DNA of 64,000 nucleotides, from contig NC_017167.1 in the NCBI RefSeq assembly GCF_000219875.1, positions 662,765 through 726,764 on the forward strand, in the 5' to 3' direction. Source of the DNA: Alicyclobacillus acidocaldarius subsp. acidocaldarius Tc-4-1. GTDB lineage: Bacteria; Bacillota; Bacilli; Alicyclobacillales; Alicyclobacillaceae. Positions within the stretch are counted from its first letter, which is position 1. Every line of letters starts with the position of its first letter. A program made the position numbers and the translations under genes. The notes below the pieces were generated by a model. That model had not been told where the DNA came from, made no database searches, and saw nothing but the letters and a program-made list of their open reading frames with translations. This document shows, one piece after another, positions 1 to 9,150 of the stretch.

Positions 1-67
1 TATGTCTATGAGATCCCGAGGAGGGACATGACTGAACCGGGCGCATCTGCGCCTCTCAGGGGAAAAT

Positions 68-96
68 CGGCATCCATGGCCGGCCTGTGCTATAAT
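68..96 (+). promoter_or_regulatory. Candidate promoter of the gatCAB operon
   Basis: A perfect TATAAT lies at 91-96, about 70 bases before the gatC start. The -35 position (about 68-73) matches the consensus poorly, so only the -10 is convincing. A short perfect hairpin (GGCGCA/TGCGCC, 40-53) lies upstream with no T tract. No gene is visible in 1-164. Confidence 0.4.
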
Positions 97-164
97 CCCG
101 AGAGGAACTTCGTCTGACAAACCTCATGACCATCCAATGGCACCCTGGAGAAGGAGGATGCTCA

Positions 165-467
165 TTGAAGATCACCGATGAGACGGTGAGTCACGTCGCC
201 AAACTTGCGCGGCTGTGGCTTCATCCTCAGGAACTCTCGCAACTCGTTCCCCAGTTAAACGACATTCTCGAGTACGCCGCAAAACTGCAGAGCGTCTCGT
301 TGGACGGCGTGGAGCCGACAAGTCACCCGTTCCATGAGGTGAATGTGGTGCGCCCGGACGTGCCCCGCGAAAGCCTGTCGAGAGTGGAAGCGCTCCGCAA
401 TGCGCCGGATCAGGATCAGGGCATGGTGCGCGTTCCGGCGGTTTTGGAAGGAGGGGGCGGCGCATGA
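165..467 (+). CDS. gatC: Aspartyl/glutamyl-tRNA(Asn/Gln) amidotransferase subunit C
   Basis: Small subunit (100 aa) of the cytoplasmic GatCAB amidotransferase, which converts Glu-tRNA(Gln), and often Asp-tRNA(Asn), to the amidated form. GatC stabilises the GatA-GatB complex. The family start is visible as KITDETVSHVAKLARL, and the C-terminal part has the usual VEPTSHP segment. TTG at 165 is chosen because a strong AAGGAGG (151-157) sits 7 bases upstream and the protein then begins exactly where GatC proteins do; the ATG at 126 would add 13 unrelated residues and has no ribosome site. The stop overlaps the gatA start (ATGA), so translation is probably coupled. Family identification is firm. 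Confidence 0.95.
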   Translation: MKITDETVSHVAKLARLWLHPQELSQLVPQLNDILEYAAKLQSVSLDGVEPTSHPFHEVNVVRPDVPRESLSRVEALRNAPDQDQGMVRVPAVLEGGGGA

Positions 468-1918
468 GTACTCCGACGGTGAAGGAGATCCTCCGGTCCA
501 TCGCGGCAGGGGAGACCAAGGCGCGCGACTGGGTGGAGCAGTCGCTCCGCGCGATTCGCGAGATTGACGGCCGTCTGAAGGCGTTCCTCCTCGTGGATGA
601 GGAGCAGGCGCTCGCGGCGGCGGACCGGATCGATCGCGCCAAGATGTATCAGCATGCACCGCTTCGCGGCGTTCCGTACGCGGCCAAGGACAACATCGTC
701 ACGCGGGGCGTGCGGACCACGGCCGCGTCCCGCATCCTCGAGAATTACATACCGCCTTACAACGCCACCGTGATTGACAAGCTGCAGCAGGCCGCGGCCG
801 TGATGGTGGGCAAGACGAACATGGACGAGTTCGCGATGGGATCGTCCACGGAGACGTCCGCGTTCCAGAAGACCGCGAACCCGTACGGCGAGGACCGCGT
901 GCCCGGCGGATCCAGCGGCGGGTCGGCGGCGGCGGTGGCGGCCGGACTGGTGCCGTTCGCACTGGGTTCGGACACGGGTGGATCCATTCGCCAACCGGCG
1001 GCGTTCACCGGCTGCTTCGGCATGAAGCCCACGTACGGACGGGTGTCCCGGTACGGGCTTATCGCGTTTGCGTCATCGCTCGATCAGATCGGCCCGTTCA
1101 CGCGGACGGCGGAGGACGCGGCGCTCGTGCTGAACGCCATCTGCGGCCACGATCCGCTGGATTCCACCTCAAGCCGCCAGCCGGTGCCCAATTTCGCGGA
1201 CGGGATCGACAGGGGCGTCAAGGGCGTGCGCGTGGGTATCGTGCGCCACCTGCCGGAAGAGGGGCTTGAGCCGGGCGTGAAGGCGGCGGTCCATCGCGCC
1301 ATTCAACAGCTCGAGGCGGAGGGCGCTGAAGTGGTGGAGATTGAGCTGCCGCACATGGAGTACGCGGTGGCGACGTACTATCTCATCGCGCCGGCGGAGG
1401 CGTCGTCGAACCTCGCTCGCTACGACGGCGTGCGGTACGGGCGGCGCGCGGAAGCGTCGAGCCTCATTGAGATGTATGAGCGGTCGCGCAGCGAGGGCTT
1501 CGGCATGGAGGTCAAGCGCCGGATCATCATCGGCACCTATGCCCTGTCCTCCGGATATTACGACGCGTACTACAAGCGGGCGCAGCAGATGAGGACGCTC
1601 ATCCGCCAGGACTACGAACGGGCGTTTGAGGCGTGCGACGTGATCGCCATGCCGACGGCGCCGACGACGGCGTTTAAGCTCGGCGAGAAGCTGGACAACC
1701 CGCTGCAGATGTACCTGAACGACATCTACACCATTCCGGCCAATCTCGCGGGCCTGCCGGGTGCGAGCGTGCCGTGCGGATTTGTGGACGGGCTGCCCGT
1801 GGGGCTGCAGCTCATTGGCCGGCCATTCGATGAGGCGACCATTTTGCGCGTGGCGCACGCGTACGAGCAGGTGCGCGACTTCGCGTGGCCGAAACCGGTG
1901 CTGGGGGTGGCAGAATGA
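464..1918 (+). CDS. gatA: Aspartyl/glutamyl-tRNA(Asn/Gln) amidotransferase subunit A
   Basis: Amidase subunit (484 aa) that hydrolyses glutamine and passes ammonia to GatB. The amidase-signature triad is complete: Lys75 (in AAKDN), Ser150 (in the GGSSGGS stretch) and Ser174 (in TGGSIRQPA). The 24-residue spacing between the two serines is the one known for GatA. Length is normal for the family. It starts inside the gatC stop and ends in an ATGA overlap with gatB, making a tightly packed gatC-gatA-gatB operon. It is cytoplasmic, and no abnormality was seen. Confidence 0.97.
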   Translation: MSTPTVKEILRSIAAGETKARDWVEQSLRAIREIDGRLKAFLLVDEEQALAAADRIDRAKMYQHAPLRGVPYAAKDNIVTRGVRTTAASRILENYIPPYNATVIDKLQQAAAVMVGKTNMDEFAMGSSTETSAFQKTANPYGEDRVPGGSSGGSAAAVAAGLVPFALGSDTGGSIRQPAAFTGCFGMKPTYGRVSRYGLIAFASSLDQIGPFTRTAEDAALVLNAICGHDPLDSTSSRQPVPNFADGIDRGVKGVRVGIVRHLPEEGLEPGVKAAVHRAIQQLEAEGAEVVEIELPHMEYAVATYYLIAPAEASSNLARYDGVRYGRRAEASSLIEMYERSRSEGFGMEVKRRIIIGTYALSSGYYDAYYKRAQQMRTLIRQDYERAFEACDVIAMPTAPTTAFKLGEKLDNPLQMYLNDIYTIPANLAGLPGASVPCGFVDGLPVGLQLIGRPFDEATILRVAHAYEQVRDFAWPKPVLGVAE

Positions 1919-3348
1919 ACTACGAGACGATCATCGGCCTCGAGGTGCACGTCGAGCTGAAGACGGACACCAAGATCTTCTGCGGCTGCCGCAACGACAG
2001 CAAGTCGGAGCCCAACACGAACGTGTGCCCGGTCTGCCTCGGCCATCCCGGCACCCTGCCGGTGTTGAACGAGCGGGCGCTGGAGCTTGCGGTCAAGGCG
2101 GCGCTCGCGCTCCACTGCAAGATCAACCAGAAGTCGAAGTTCGACCGGAAAAACTACTTTTACCCGGATCTTCCAAAGGGGTATCAGATCTCGCAGTACG
2201 ACAAGCCCATCGGCGAACACGGGTACATCGAGATCGAGGTGAACGGCGAGACGAAGCGCATTGGCATCACGCGCCTGCATCTTGAAGAGGACGCGGGCAA
2301 GTCGATGCACGCCTCGGATGGATCGCACACGCTCGTCGACTACAACCGCACGGGCGTGCCGCTCATCGAGATTGTGTCGGAGCCGGACATCCGCTCGCCG
2401 GAAGAGGCGCGGTTGTACCTCGAGGCGCTCAAGAGCATCATGGAGTACTGCGACGTGTCTGACTGCAAGATGGAGGAGGGGTCGCTGCGCTGCGACGCCA
2501 ACATCTCCCTCCGTCCCGTGGGGCAGACGGCGTTTGGCAACAAGGTCGAGTTGAAAAACATGAACTCGTTCCGGTTCGTGCAGCGCGCGCTCGAGTACGA
2601 GGTCGAACGGCAGCGCGAGCGGTACGAGAGCGGCGAGCCCGTCATCCAGGAAACGCGCCGCTTTGACGAGGCGACTCAGACGACGGTGTCGATGCGCACC
2701 AAGGAGGAGGCGCACGACTACCGCTACTTCCCCGAGCCGGACTTGGTCGATCTCGACATCGACGACGCGTGGCTCGAGCGGATCCGGGCCTCACTGCCTG
2801 AGTTGCCGTCGGCCAAGCGCCGCCGGTATGTAGAGGAACTGGGCCTGCCCCGGTACGACGCGGGCGTGCTCACCTCCGATCCGAAGATGGCCGCGTACTA
2901 CGAGGCCGTGATCGCGGCCGGCGCCGACGCGAAACAGGCTTCGAACTGGGTGATGAGCGACGTCTCCGGCGCGTTGAACGCCGAGGGCAAGACGTTTGCG
3001 GATTGCCCCATTCCGCCTGAGCATCTGGCGGGGCTCATCGGCGAGATCGCGAGCGGCAAGATCTCGTCGAAGCAGGCGCGCGAGGTGTTCAAGCTGATGT
3101 GGGAGACCGGCAAGAGCGCGGCGGAGATCATCAAGGAGAAGGGCTTCGAGCAGGTGAGCGATCCGGCCCAGTTGCAGCCCATCATTGACGAGGTCGTGGC
3201 GAACAATCCGAAATCGGTGGCGGACTACAAGGGCGGCAAGGAGCGCGCGCTGGCGGCGCTCGTCGGCCAGGTCATGAAGGCGACGCGCGGCAAGGCCAAC
3301 CCGACGCTGGTGAACGAGATGCTGATTGAGAAGATCAAGAGCCTCTGA
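1915..3348 (+). CDS. gatB: Aspartyl/glutamyl-tRNA(Asn/Gln) amidotransferase subunit B
   Basis: Kinase-like subunit (477 aa) that binds the mischarged tRNA, phosphorylates the glutamyl or aspartyl side chain and accepts ammonia from GatA. It begins [15 protein letters not shown], the usual GatB start. A zinc-type cysteine set is visible at Cys23, Cys25, Cys38 and Cys41. The C-terminal YqeY-like tail with helical repeats is present. The ATG at 1915 overlaps the gatA stop; an upstream in-frame start at 1885 would run into gatA and adds nothing conserved. It is followed 15 bases later by the methyltransferase gene, so all four genes may be one transcript. Confidence 0.97.
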   Translation: MNYETIIGLEVHVELKTDTKIFCGCRNDSKSEPNTNVCPVCLGHPGTLPVLNERALELAVKAALALHCKINQKSKFDRKNYFYPDLPKGYQISQYDKPIGEHGYIEIEVNGETKRIGITRLHLEEDAGKSMHASDGSHTLVDYNRTGVPLIEIVSEPDIRSPEEARLYLEALKSIMEYCDVSDCKMEEGSLRCDANISLRPVGQTAFGNKVELKNMNSFRFVQRALEYEVERQRERYESGEPVIQETRRFDEATQTTVSMRTKEEAHDYRYFPEPDLVDLDIDDAWLERIRASLPELPSAKRRRYVEELGLPRYDAGVLTSDPKMAAYYEAVIAAGADAKQASNWVMSDVSGALNAEGKTFADCPIPPEHLAGLIGEIASGKISSKQAREVFKLMWETGKSAAEIIKEKGFEQVSDPAQLQPIIDEVVANNPKSVADYKGGKERALAALVGQVMKATRGKANPTLVNEMLIEKIKSL

Positions 3349-3363
3349 CGGAGGGATGCTTCC

Positions 3364-4713
3364 ATGGCGAACACCCAATCGCCGCCCGTCGCGGCGGGCG
3401 AGGAATACGAGGTCGAGGCCATCCGCCAAAACGACGACGGCGACGGGGTCGCCCAGATTCGCGGGATGACGGTGTTCATCCCGTTTTTGTTACCCGGCGA
3501 ACGCGCGCGCGTGCGAATTGAGCAGGTAGAGAAGCGATTTGCGCGCGCTCGACTGTTGGATCGGATGAACGACGCGCCGGATCGCGTGGAGCCAAGGTGC
3601 CCGGTGTTTACGCGGTGCGGCGGCTGTCAGGTGCAACACATGGGGTATGCGGCGCAGGCGGGGTGGAAGGAGGCCCGGATTCGGCGGATGGCCGAGCGAC
3701 TGGGGCTCGATACTGGTCTGGTTCGGCCCATCGAGACCTCGTGCACCCCTTACCGCTACCGGAATCAGGTCCAGATGCCCGTGCACTGGAACGAGGCCGC
3801 GCAGCGCGTGGAGATGGGCTTCTTCGAGCCCGGCTCCCACGACATGGCCGTGACGGAGACGTGCCTCCTCGTTCCCGAGGCGATGGACGACGTCCTCCGC
3901 CGCGCTCGCTGGTTTCTCACGTCGCTCGGGTCGACGGCGCAGTTTGTCCACCACGTCATTGTGCGGCAGTCGGACGCGACGGGCGACATGGCGGTGGTGT
4001 TCGCGCTGGCCACGGACGATCCGTCTGTCAAGCGATCCGTCGGCCGCTTCCACGCTCCGCAGGTCGCGCAGGTGGCGGTGACCGTCCAGCCCCGCGCGCA
4101 TGGGCCCGTGTGGGGACCGACCGTTCACGTCATGAAGGGAGAGGACCACCTTGAGGAGAACCTCTGCGGGCTGCGCGTGCGGTGGTCGCCGCGGTCGTTC
4201 CTGCAGGTCCAGGCCGACATGGCGGAGCGCATGTACCAACACGTGGTGCGCGCTGCCGAGATCCGGGAGACCGACGTCGTGATTGACGCCTACTGCGGCA
4301 TTGGCGCCATGACCCTGCTTCTGGCGAGCCACGCGGCCAGGGCGTTGGGCGTCGAAGAGGTGGAGGACGCCATCCAGGACGCGCGCGCCAACGCGAAGCT
4401 GAACCAGGTGCGGAACGCGGAGTTTGTCGTCGATCGCGTCGAGCGCTGGCTGCCGCGCTTCGTGGAAGCGGGCAACCGAGCCGATGTGCTGGTGTTCGAT
4501 CCACCGCGAAAGGGCGTGGACAGGGCCGCGATTGAGGCGGCCGCCGAGGCGAACGTTGAGCGGCTGGTCTACGTCTCCTGCAATCCGGCCACACTGGAGC
4601 GCGATCTTCGCCTCCTTTCCGCGCGCGGGTTCTATGTGACGGACATGCAGCCGTTTGACATGTTCCCACAGACGTCGCACGTGGAGTGCGTGGTGACCAT
4701 GCGGCGAGGGTAG
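3364..4713 (+). CDS. rlmD: 23S rRNA (uracil-C5)-methyltransferase, RlmD/RlmCD (TrmA) family
   Basis: SAM-dependent RNA m5U methyltransferase (449 aa). An N-terminal TRAM-like segment (about 10-70) is followed by Fe-S ligands Cys79, Cys85, Cys88 and Cys167. The SAM site reads VIDAYCGIGAMTLLLA and is followed by the DPPRKGVD motif. The catalytic Cys406 lies in VSCNPATLERDL, and the base Glu441 is near the C terminus. In Bacillus the enzyme of this type (RlmCD) modifies U747 and U1939; which uridines are modified here cannot be told from sequence. A GGAGGG lies just ahead of the ATG. A rho-independent terminator follows at 4725. Confidence 0.93.
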   Translation: MANTQSPPVAAGEEYEVEAIRQNDDGDGVAQIRGMTVFIPFLLPGERARVRIEQVEKRFARARLLDRMNDAPDRVEPRCPVFTRCGGCQVQHMGYAAQAGWKEARIRRMAERLGLDTGLVRPIETSCTPYRYRNQVQMPVHWNEAAQRVEMGFFEPGSHDMAVTETCLLVPEAMDDVLRRARWFLTSLGSTAQFVHHVIVRQSDATGDMAVVFALATDDPSVKRSVGRFHAPQVAQVAVTVQPRAHGPVWGPTVHVMKGEDHLEENLCGLRVRWSPRSFLQVQADMAERMYQHVVRAAEIRETDVVIDAYCGIGAMTLLLASHAARALGVEEVEDAIQDARANAKLNQVRNAEFVVDRVERWLPRFVEAGNRADVLVFDPPRKGVDRAAIEAAAEANVERLVYVSCNPATLERDLRLLSARGFYVTDMQPFDMFPQTSHVECVVTMRRG

Positions 4714-4724
4714 CGATGCCACCG

Positions 4725-4749
4725 GCCCGCCCATGTGGCGGGCTCTTTT
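4725..4749 (+). terminator. Rho-independent terminator after rlmD
   Basis: A perfect 7-bp stem (GCCCGCC 4725-4731, GGCGGGC 4737-4743) with loop CATGT is followed by TCTTTT. It closes the gatCAB-rlmD unit, just before the end of the convergent hydrolase gene. Confidence 0.8.
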
Positions 4750-4791
4750 CCGCGCGTTCTCCATTGGCCCCGCCTTGCGGCGCGGCGGTCC

Positions 4792-5751
4792 TCATGGCCG
4801 ATGGCTGGCGTCAGGTTCTGCGCAAATCGAGTGAATCCAATCGGCGATGTCTTCGATGACCTGGGGATGCACGTGTTGTGGTACCTGGTACTCCCGTTTC
4901 GCCTTTCGGATATCTCCGTGGACTGACGGCATGAAAAGGTGATTGAGGTTCGCGTAGAGCTTGAATGTGGCGTTTGGTCTTTGGCCAAGCAGCTTGCGAT
5001 ACCCGTTGAAATCGCTCTCCACCGACACGTGAAAGTCCTTGTCGCCCTGCAGAATGAGAATGGGCTTCGTCAAATCGCGCAGGTAGCGCTCGCTCGGGTG
5101 TTCTCCCATCTCCTTGAAGTAATAGGCTGAGACGCGGCGGTTCAAGAGTTTTGTCGCCTTGGCCTCTTCGTCGCTGAGTTCGTAGAGACGCGAAAATTCA
5201 GCCGTCAGCTTCGCAATCTGGCGCTCGGCGATTCGCTTCACAAACCGGTTGCGCAGCCCGTTGAGAACCGCAAGATTTTGGTCCATCATGATCTCCTCGA
5301 GTCTCCGGGGCGATCCCGCCATGATGATGATTCCCGCAAAATTCCCTCCCTCCGCGTCGATCCGCGGCGCCAGCATGCCACCCAGGCTGTGGCCGATGAG
5401 AAAGACCTGGTTCGGCGCTACGCGCGGGTGGTGGCGCAGGAGCGCCGTCGCGCGCAAGGCATCCTCGATGGTCTCCTCCCGGACGGTGATGTAGGGGAGG
5501 CGGCGCATCTGGTTGCGGTAGACATAGGTCCGCTTGTCGTAACGAAGCACGGCGATGCCGCGCGCCGTCAAACCCTCGGCAAGATCGCGAAACGGCGCGT
5601 TGTTCCCGACGCGTTCGTCCCGGTCATTCGGCCCAGAGCCGTGGACCAAGAGCGCGGCGGGCAAGTCGCACTTTTCGCCGTCCGGGAGAGACAAGCGCCC
5701 CGGCAGCGGATAGTCCGTGTCCGAACCGACGATCACGTCTTCCTCGAGCAT
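4792..5751 (-). CDS. Alpha/beta-fold hydrolase (serine esterase/peptidase type)
   Basis: Predicted cytoplasmic serine hydrolase (319 aa) of the alpha/beta-hydrolase superfamily. Visible elements are an oxyanion-hole segment LLVHGSGPNDRDE, the nucleophile elbow GHSLGG, an acidic residue in LQGDKDFHV and a late His in LNHLFMPS, which together give a complete Ser-Asp-His triad. The substrate is unknown; the family includes esterases and acyl-peptide hydrolases. The ATG at 5751 is chosen because AGGAGG (5760-5765 on the complement) lies 8 bases upstream; an in-frame start 9 codons earlier has no such site. It may be cotranscribed with the coiled-coil gene 30 bases upstream. Confidence 0.8.
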   Translation of the reverse strand: MLEEDVIVGSDTDYPLPGRLSLPDGEKCDLPAALLVHGSGPNDRDERVGNNAPFRDLAEGLTARGIAVLRYDKRTYVYRNQMRRLPYITVREETIEDALRATALLRHHPRVAPNQVFLIGHSLGGMLAPRIDAEGGNFAGIIIMAGSPRRLEEIMMDQNLAVLNGLRNRFVKRIAERQIAKLTAEFSRLYELSDEEAKATKLLNRRVSAYYFKEMGEHPSERYLRDLTKPILILQGDKDFHVSVESDFNGYRKLLGQRPNATFKLYANLNHLFMPSVHGDIRKAKREYQVPQHVHPQVIEDIADWIHSICAEPDASHRP

Positions 5752-5781
5752 GAGACCGTCCTCCTCGCCGCGGTTCACATG

Positions 5782-6237
5782 TCACACGGAACGAGCTCGA
5801 CGAAGCCGGAGCAGTTCGGAGTCGTGTTCCAGCGCGTGCACCGCCAAGGTCTCGAGCATGCGATGGTGTTGCGCCTGCGTGCCTCGCACGTCGACCATAT
5901 CCGAACGGAGCCCAGCGTACATCGTGTTGGTGGTGGTCACCATGGAAATCAATTGGGTGAGATGATGTTCATGGCGCGCCAAGGTGAGGGACTGCTCATC
6001 CAGCAGGCGCCCGTGTTCGCGGAGCAGATTCGTGTGCTCATCCAGCGTCTCGGTGTGGCGCCGCAACGTCTCAGCTTGCGTCACCAGTTGATGTTCAACC
6101 GCTGAGAGGCGGGTTTCGACGCGAGCGAGTCTCCCTTCGATGCCATCGAGCCGCCGCTCGATCTCCTGTCTCAGGTCTGAAATGAGGACCTGGAGTCCCT
6201 CAATCGCCGTCAGAATAGCCTGAGGCTGTTGTTCCAT
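5782..6237 (-). CDS. Coiled-coil protein of unknown function
   Basis: 151 aa, almost wholly heptad-repeat sequence (about residues 10-110). It is rich in Leu, Glu, Arg and Gln, with repeating units such as RLDGIEGRLARVETRLSAVE and ETLDEHTNLLREHGRLLDEQ. There is no signal peptide, membrane segment or enzymatic motif. AAGGAG lies about 7 bases before the ATG. It reads toward the hydrolase gene. It resembles the many Bacillota proteins built as trimeric or dimeric coiled coils, but no function can be assigned. The left end of the IS element lies about 200 bases upstream of its start. Confidence 0.65.
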   Translation of the reverse strand: MEQQPQAILTAIEGLQVLISDLRQEIERRLDGIEGRLARVETRLSAVEHQLVTQAETLRRHTETLDEHTNLLREHGRLLDEQSLTLARHEHHLTQLISMVTTTNTMYAGLRSDMVDVRGTQAQHHRMLETLAVHALEHDSELLRLRRARSV

Positions 6238-6475
6238 CGATCATTCGCTCCTTGCCCAGACGAGGATAGGGAAAACGACCGCCATGAATCGATAGAGCGA
6301 TGATAATCCTGTTCAGAAAGAGGATCAAGAGGGTTAGGTTTATCATTTTGTAAACGAAATCTACGTGAGTAGACGACTCTCCGTTTTCGTCTGTTTGGAT
6401 TCCATCTATGTACTATCGGGGTCAAGAACTGCTCACATGATGGACAATCATGTACATTTAGTGTATTTTATTTCT

Positions 6476-7063
6476 ATGAAACTCAGTGATTGGGCAAGAA
6501 AGAACGGAATTACGTACAAGACCGCCTGGCGTTGGGTCAAAGAAGGCCGGATGCCCGTGCCTTTTGAGCAAACTCCTTCGGGCACCATTCTTGTTCACGA
6601 ACCCGAGTCTTCCACGGCGAATGCCGTGGCCTTGTATGCCCGCGTGTCAAGCGCCGATCAAAAAGCCGATTTGGATCGCCAAATCGCACGGCTCATGGAA
6701 TTTGCAACGGAACAGAAGCTTGTCGTGTTCAAGGCGGTTACGGAAATTGGTTCGGGACTCAACGGGCATCGACCGAAGCTCATGAAACTACTGTCCAATC
6801 CAGATGCGCATACGATTGTGGTGGAGCATCGGGATCGGCTCATGCGGTTCGGGTTTGAATACGTCGAGGCGGCTTTGGCGGCTCAAGGCCGACGAATCCT
6901 CGTCGTGGAGCCAGGCGAGGTCAAGGACGACTTGGTGTAAGACATGATCGAAGTCCTCACGTCGTTTTGCGCGCGGTTGTACGGGCGGCGTTCCGCTCGT
7001 CACCGCGCAAAGCGCGCTTTGGAGGTTCTCGAGCATGAAGATTCATCGGGCGTATCGGTATGA
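6476..7063 (+). pseudogene. tnpA: IS607 serine recombinase TnpA, interrupted by an in-frame TAA
   Basis: The reading frame starts at ATG 6476 (MKLSDWARKNGITYKTAWRW, a MerR-like helix-turn-helix). It then enters a resolvase domain with catalytic Ser58 in YARVSSADQ and Arg121/Arg124 in DRLMRFGFE. It stops at TAA 6938-6940 after 154 residues (EVKDDLV). The same frame continues without a break from 6941 to TGA 7061-7063, giving DMIEVLTSFCARLYGRRS and then a basic helix; this is the normal C-terminal end of IS607 recombinases, so the intact protein would be about 195 aa. A CAA-to-TAA or GAA-to-TAA change is the simplest explanation. The lost part includes the C-terminal helix important for oligomer assembly, so activity is doubtful. 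Confidence 0.8.
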
Positions 7064-8186
7064 GTTGGCGCCGAATCGGATGCAACGGGTCCTGCTTGCC
7101 AAGCACGCAGGTGCGGCCCGATTTGCGTACAATTGGGGGCTTGCCAGACGCATCGCGCTCTATGAAGAGACGGGGCAAAGCACGAACGCCATCGAACAGC
7201 ACCGGGAACTCAATCGCTTGAAGAAAACCGACTTCCCGTGGATGTACGAGGTCTCCAAATGCGCCCCGCAGGAAGCGCTGCGGGACTTGGATCGCGCGTT
7301 TCAACACTTTTTTCGCGGGTTGAAGGAGGGACGCAGGGTCGGATTCCCTCGCTTCAAGAAAAAAGGGCGCGACGATTCATTTCGCCTGACGGGTTCGATT
7401 CGCGTCTTGGACAACGCCATACAACTGCCTCGGCTCGGGCGGATTCGGCTGAAAAGAAAACCGCATGTCGAAGGCCGAATCCTGTCGGCGACGGTCAAGC
7501 GGGAGGCGGACCGATGGTATGTGAGTTTGTCGGCAGAAACGGAGATTCCGGACCCTGTTCCACCTTCGGGCGAGCCGGTGGGTGTGGATTTGGGTATTTC
7601 GTGCTTTCTCGCGTTGTCTGACGGGACGAAAATCGAGGCGCCAAAGCCGCTCGCCCGATACCTTCGCCGCTTAAAGCGGCTGTCGAAGCGGCATAGCCGA
7701 AAGAAACCAGGCTCGCGAAATCGGCGGAAGTCGGCGCTGGCGCTTGCTCGGCTGCACCGGAAGATCCGCAACATACGTCAGGACTTTTTGCACAAAGTGA
7801 CGACGGAGCTCGCGAAAACCAAGCGAGCAATCGCCATGGAAGACCTGCATGTGCGAGGCATGGTGCAGAATCGAGCGTTGGCGCGAGCCATTTCGGACGT
7901 GGGTTTTGGCGAGTTTCGACGAATGTTGACGTACAAGTGTGCGTGGTATGGCTCGGAACTCATCGTGGCACCACGGTTTTACCCGAGCAGCAAGACGTGC
8001 TCGGCGTGCGGGTACGTGATAAGCGAGCTGCCATTGTCGGCGCGGGAGTGGACGTGCCCGGCGTGCAGCACGCGGCATGACCGCGACATCAACGCAGCGA
8101 AAAATCTTTTGAGAATCAGTACCGCGAGTTCCGCGGGAAGTGACGCCTGTGGAGATCCCTCTGGCGGGGCGGCCTTGGGCTGCTAG
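7035..8186 (+). CDS. tnpB: TnpB, RNA-guided RuvC-like nuclease of the IS607 element
   Basis: 383 aa. TnpB proteins use an RNA from the transposon right end to cut DNA and favour retention of the element. The RuvC triad is complete: Asp185 (VGVDLGIS), Glu269 (IAMEDLHV) and Asp351 (HDRDINAAKNLL). A four-Cys zinc finger lies at Cys322, Cys325, Cys341 and Cys344. The N-terminal helix-turn-helix/REC part is of normal length. The start (ATG 7035, GGAGGT at 7020-7025) lies inside the old 3' end of tnpA. No frame damage is seen, which contrasts with the interrupted recombinase. Confidence 0.9.
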   Translation: MKIHRAYRYELAPNRMQRVLLAKHAGAARFAYNWGLARRIALYEETGQSTNAIEQHRELNRLKKTDFPWMYEVSKCAPQEALRDLDRAFQHFFRGLKEGRRVGFPRFKKKGRDDSFRLTGSIRVLDNAIQLPRLGRIRLKRKPHVEGRILSATVKREADRWYVSLSAETEIPDPVPPSGEPVGVDLGISCFLALSDGTKIEAPKPLARYLRRLKRLSKRHSRKKPGSRNRRKSALALARLHRKIRNIRQDFLHKVTTELAKTKRAIAMEDLHVRGMVQNRALARAISDVGFGEFRRMLTYKCAWYGSELIVAPRFYPSSKTCSACGYVISELPLSAREWTCPACSTRHDRDINAAKNLLRISTASSAGSDACGDPSGGAALGC

Positions 8187-8233
8187 TCATGGGTCGTGGA
8201 AGCAGGAAGCGAGAAGTGGACATTTGTCCATGA
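8187..8233 (+). ncRNA. Candidate omega-RNA (reRNA) scaffold 3' part at the IS right end
   Basis: Directly after tnpB, TCATGG (8187-8192) is complementary to CCATGA (8228-8233), and inside this GGAC (8218-8221) can pair with GTCC (8226-8229). In studied TnpB systems the guide RNA scaffold overlaps the tnpB 3' end and this right-end segment, and bases beyond the boundary act as guide. By analogy the guide would begin near 8231. This is inference from position and pairing only. Confidence 0.35.
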
Positions 8234-8403
8234 ATTGCAGAACGGTTTGCACTGGGGTAACTCACGCGCTGTCACAACGAGTGTGATACGTTACGATGAA
8301 TCTATCACAGGGTCGGTATCGAGTCACCGGAGGCGTCCGGTATGACCCGCAGAGATTCGATGCTCACATGGTCAAAGATATCGCGCTTGACGGAGGTATG
8401 AAC

Positions 8404-9150
8404 GTGCTAAAAGCAGTCAACACGCCTCACCACCTGGGCATTGAGGTGAGTGGGGATACCGAAGACTTTCAAACATTGTATGAAGCGCTTTGGAATTTAG
8501 CTGGGGACGAAGATCAATGGTCCGAGTTGGAGGAGGCACGCCTTCGCATTCTCGCGGTGTGCTACGATCTTCGCCATGCCCTACAAGGGCATCGCGAAGT
8601 CGAGGTATACGACAACGGATTGACGCCTGGGATGATGCGAACCTGGGGCCGAATTGGGCCGCGAGAGAACGTTCGTTTCGCCTTTAAGATCCTGTATCCT
8701 GAGGCATTGTTCGTCACGGCGGCTCTGAACGACTTCTTGTTCATCTACACGGGCCCCCATGGCGAAGCCATCACATCTCGAGCACACGCGGATCAGATGG
8801 ATCTCAACATCGTGTACGGGCGGTATTTCCAGACGCTCGTGCTCCGCTGCGCGGAGGAGATCACCAGCAAAAGCGGCTTTAAGCGCCTGCGGAAAGCCTT
8901 GAATACCCAGTTCCCGTGGACCTACCAATACTTCAGTCAATACCTTGACTACCTCGATGACGAGTTCGTGCAGAAGCGCCCCGAGCGGCGTGGCGTCATC
9001 TTACCTACGCTGGTCGAACGAATGACGTCCAAGGGGCCAGAATACCAGGAAATAGTGAATTCCATCCTCCGATACGCGGACGAGCATGGGTGTACACCCG
9101 ACGAGGTCAGGTTCATAGACGAGATCGACTGGGATAATCTGGTGTGGTGA
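8404..9150 (+). CDS. Uncharacterised protein, possibly DUF6904-like
   Basis: 248 aa from GTG 8404, which has GGAGGT at 8392-8397 six bases upstream; longer in-frame starts at 8296 (284 aa) and 8398 are possible. The N-terminal part (LKAVNTPHHLGIEVSGDTEDF, with ARLRILAVCYDLRHALQGHREVE later) recalls from memory a small family of uncharacterised Bacillota proteins (DUF6904), but this needs a profile search. The rest has a mixed helical pattern and a very acidic C terminus (DEIDWDNLVW). There is no membrane segment or known catalytic motif. It sits between the IS element and decayed DNA, so it is likely accessory. Confidence 0.55.
   Translation: MLKAVNTPHHLGIEVSGDTEDFQTLYEALWNLAGDEDQWSELEEARLRILAVCYDLRHALQGHREVEVYDNGLTPGMMRTWGRIGPRENVRFAFKILYPEALFVTAALNDFLFIYTGPHGEAITSRAHADQMDLNIVYGRYFQTLVLRCAEEITSKSGFKRLRKALNTQFPWTYQYFSQYLDYLDDEFVQKRPERRGVILPTLVERMTSKGPEYQEIVNSILRYADEHGCTPDEVRFIDEIDWDNLVW

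Larger units (their letters stand above)
6441..8230 (+). mobile_element. IS607-family insertion sequence (tnpA broken, tnpB intact)
   Basis: The gene pair is a MerR-headed serine recombinase followed by TnpB, overlapping as in IS607 elements. Ends are inferred from a similar motif at both sides: GGACAA at 6442-6447 and its complement TTGTCC at 8224-8229, each followed inward by an ATGT-containing stretch. TGGACA also occurs in direct orientation at 6441-6446 and 8217-8222. IS607 elements have no target duplication and usually insert at GG, so the exact boundaries need an empty-site comparison. The ends are therefore approximate. Confidence 0.7.

Noticed and set aside
126-164. ATG 126 as the gatC start
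   Set aside because: It lacks a ribosome site and adds residues not found in GatC; TTG 165 has a strong AAGGAGG and gives the family N terminus.
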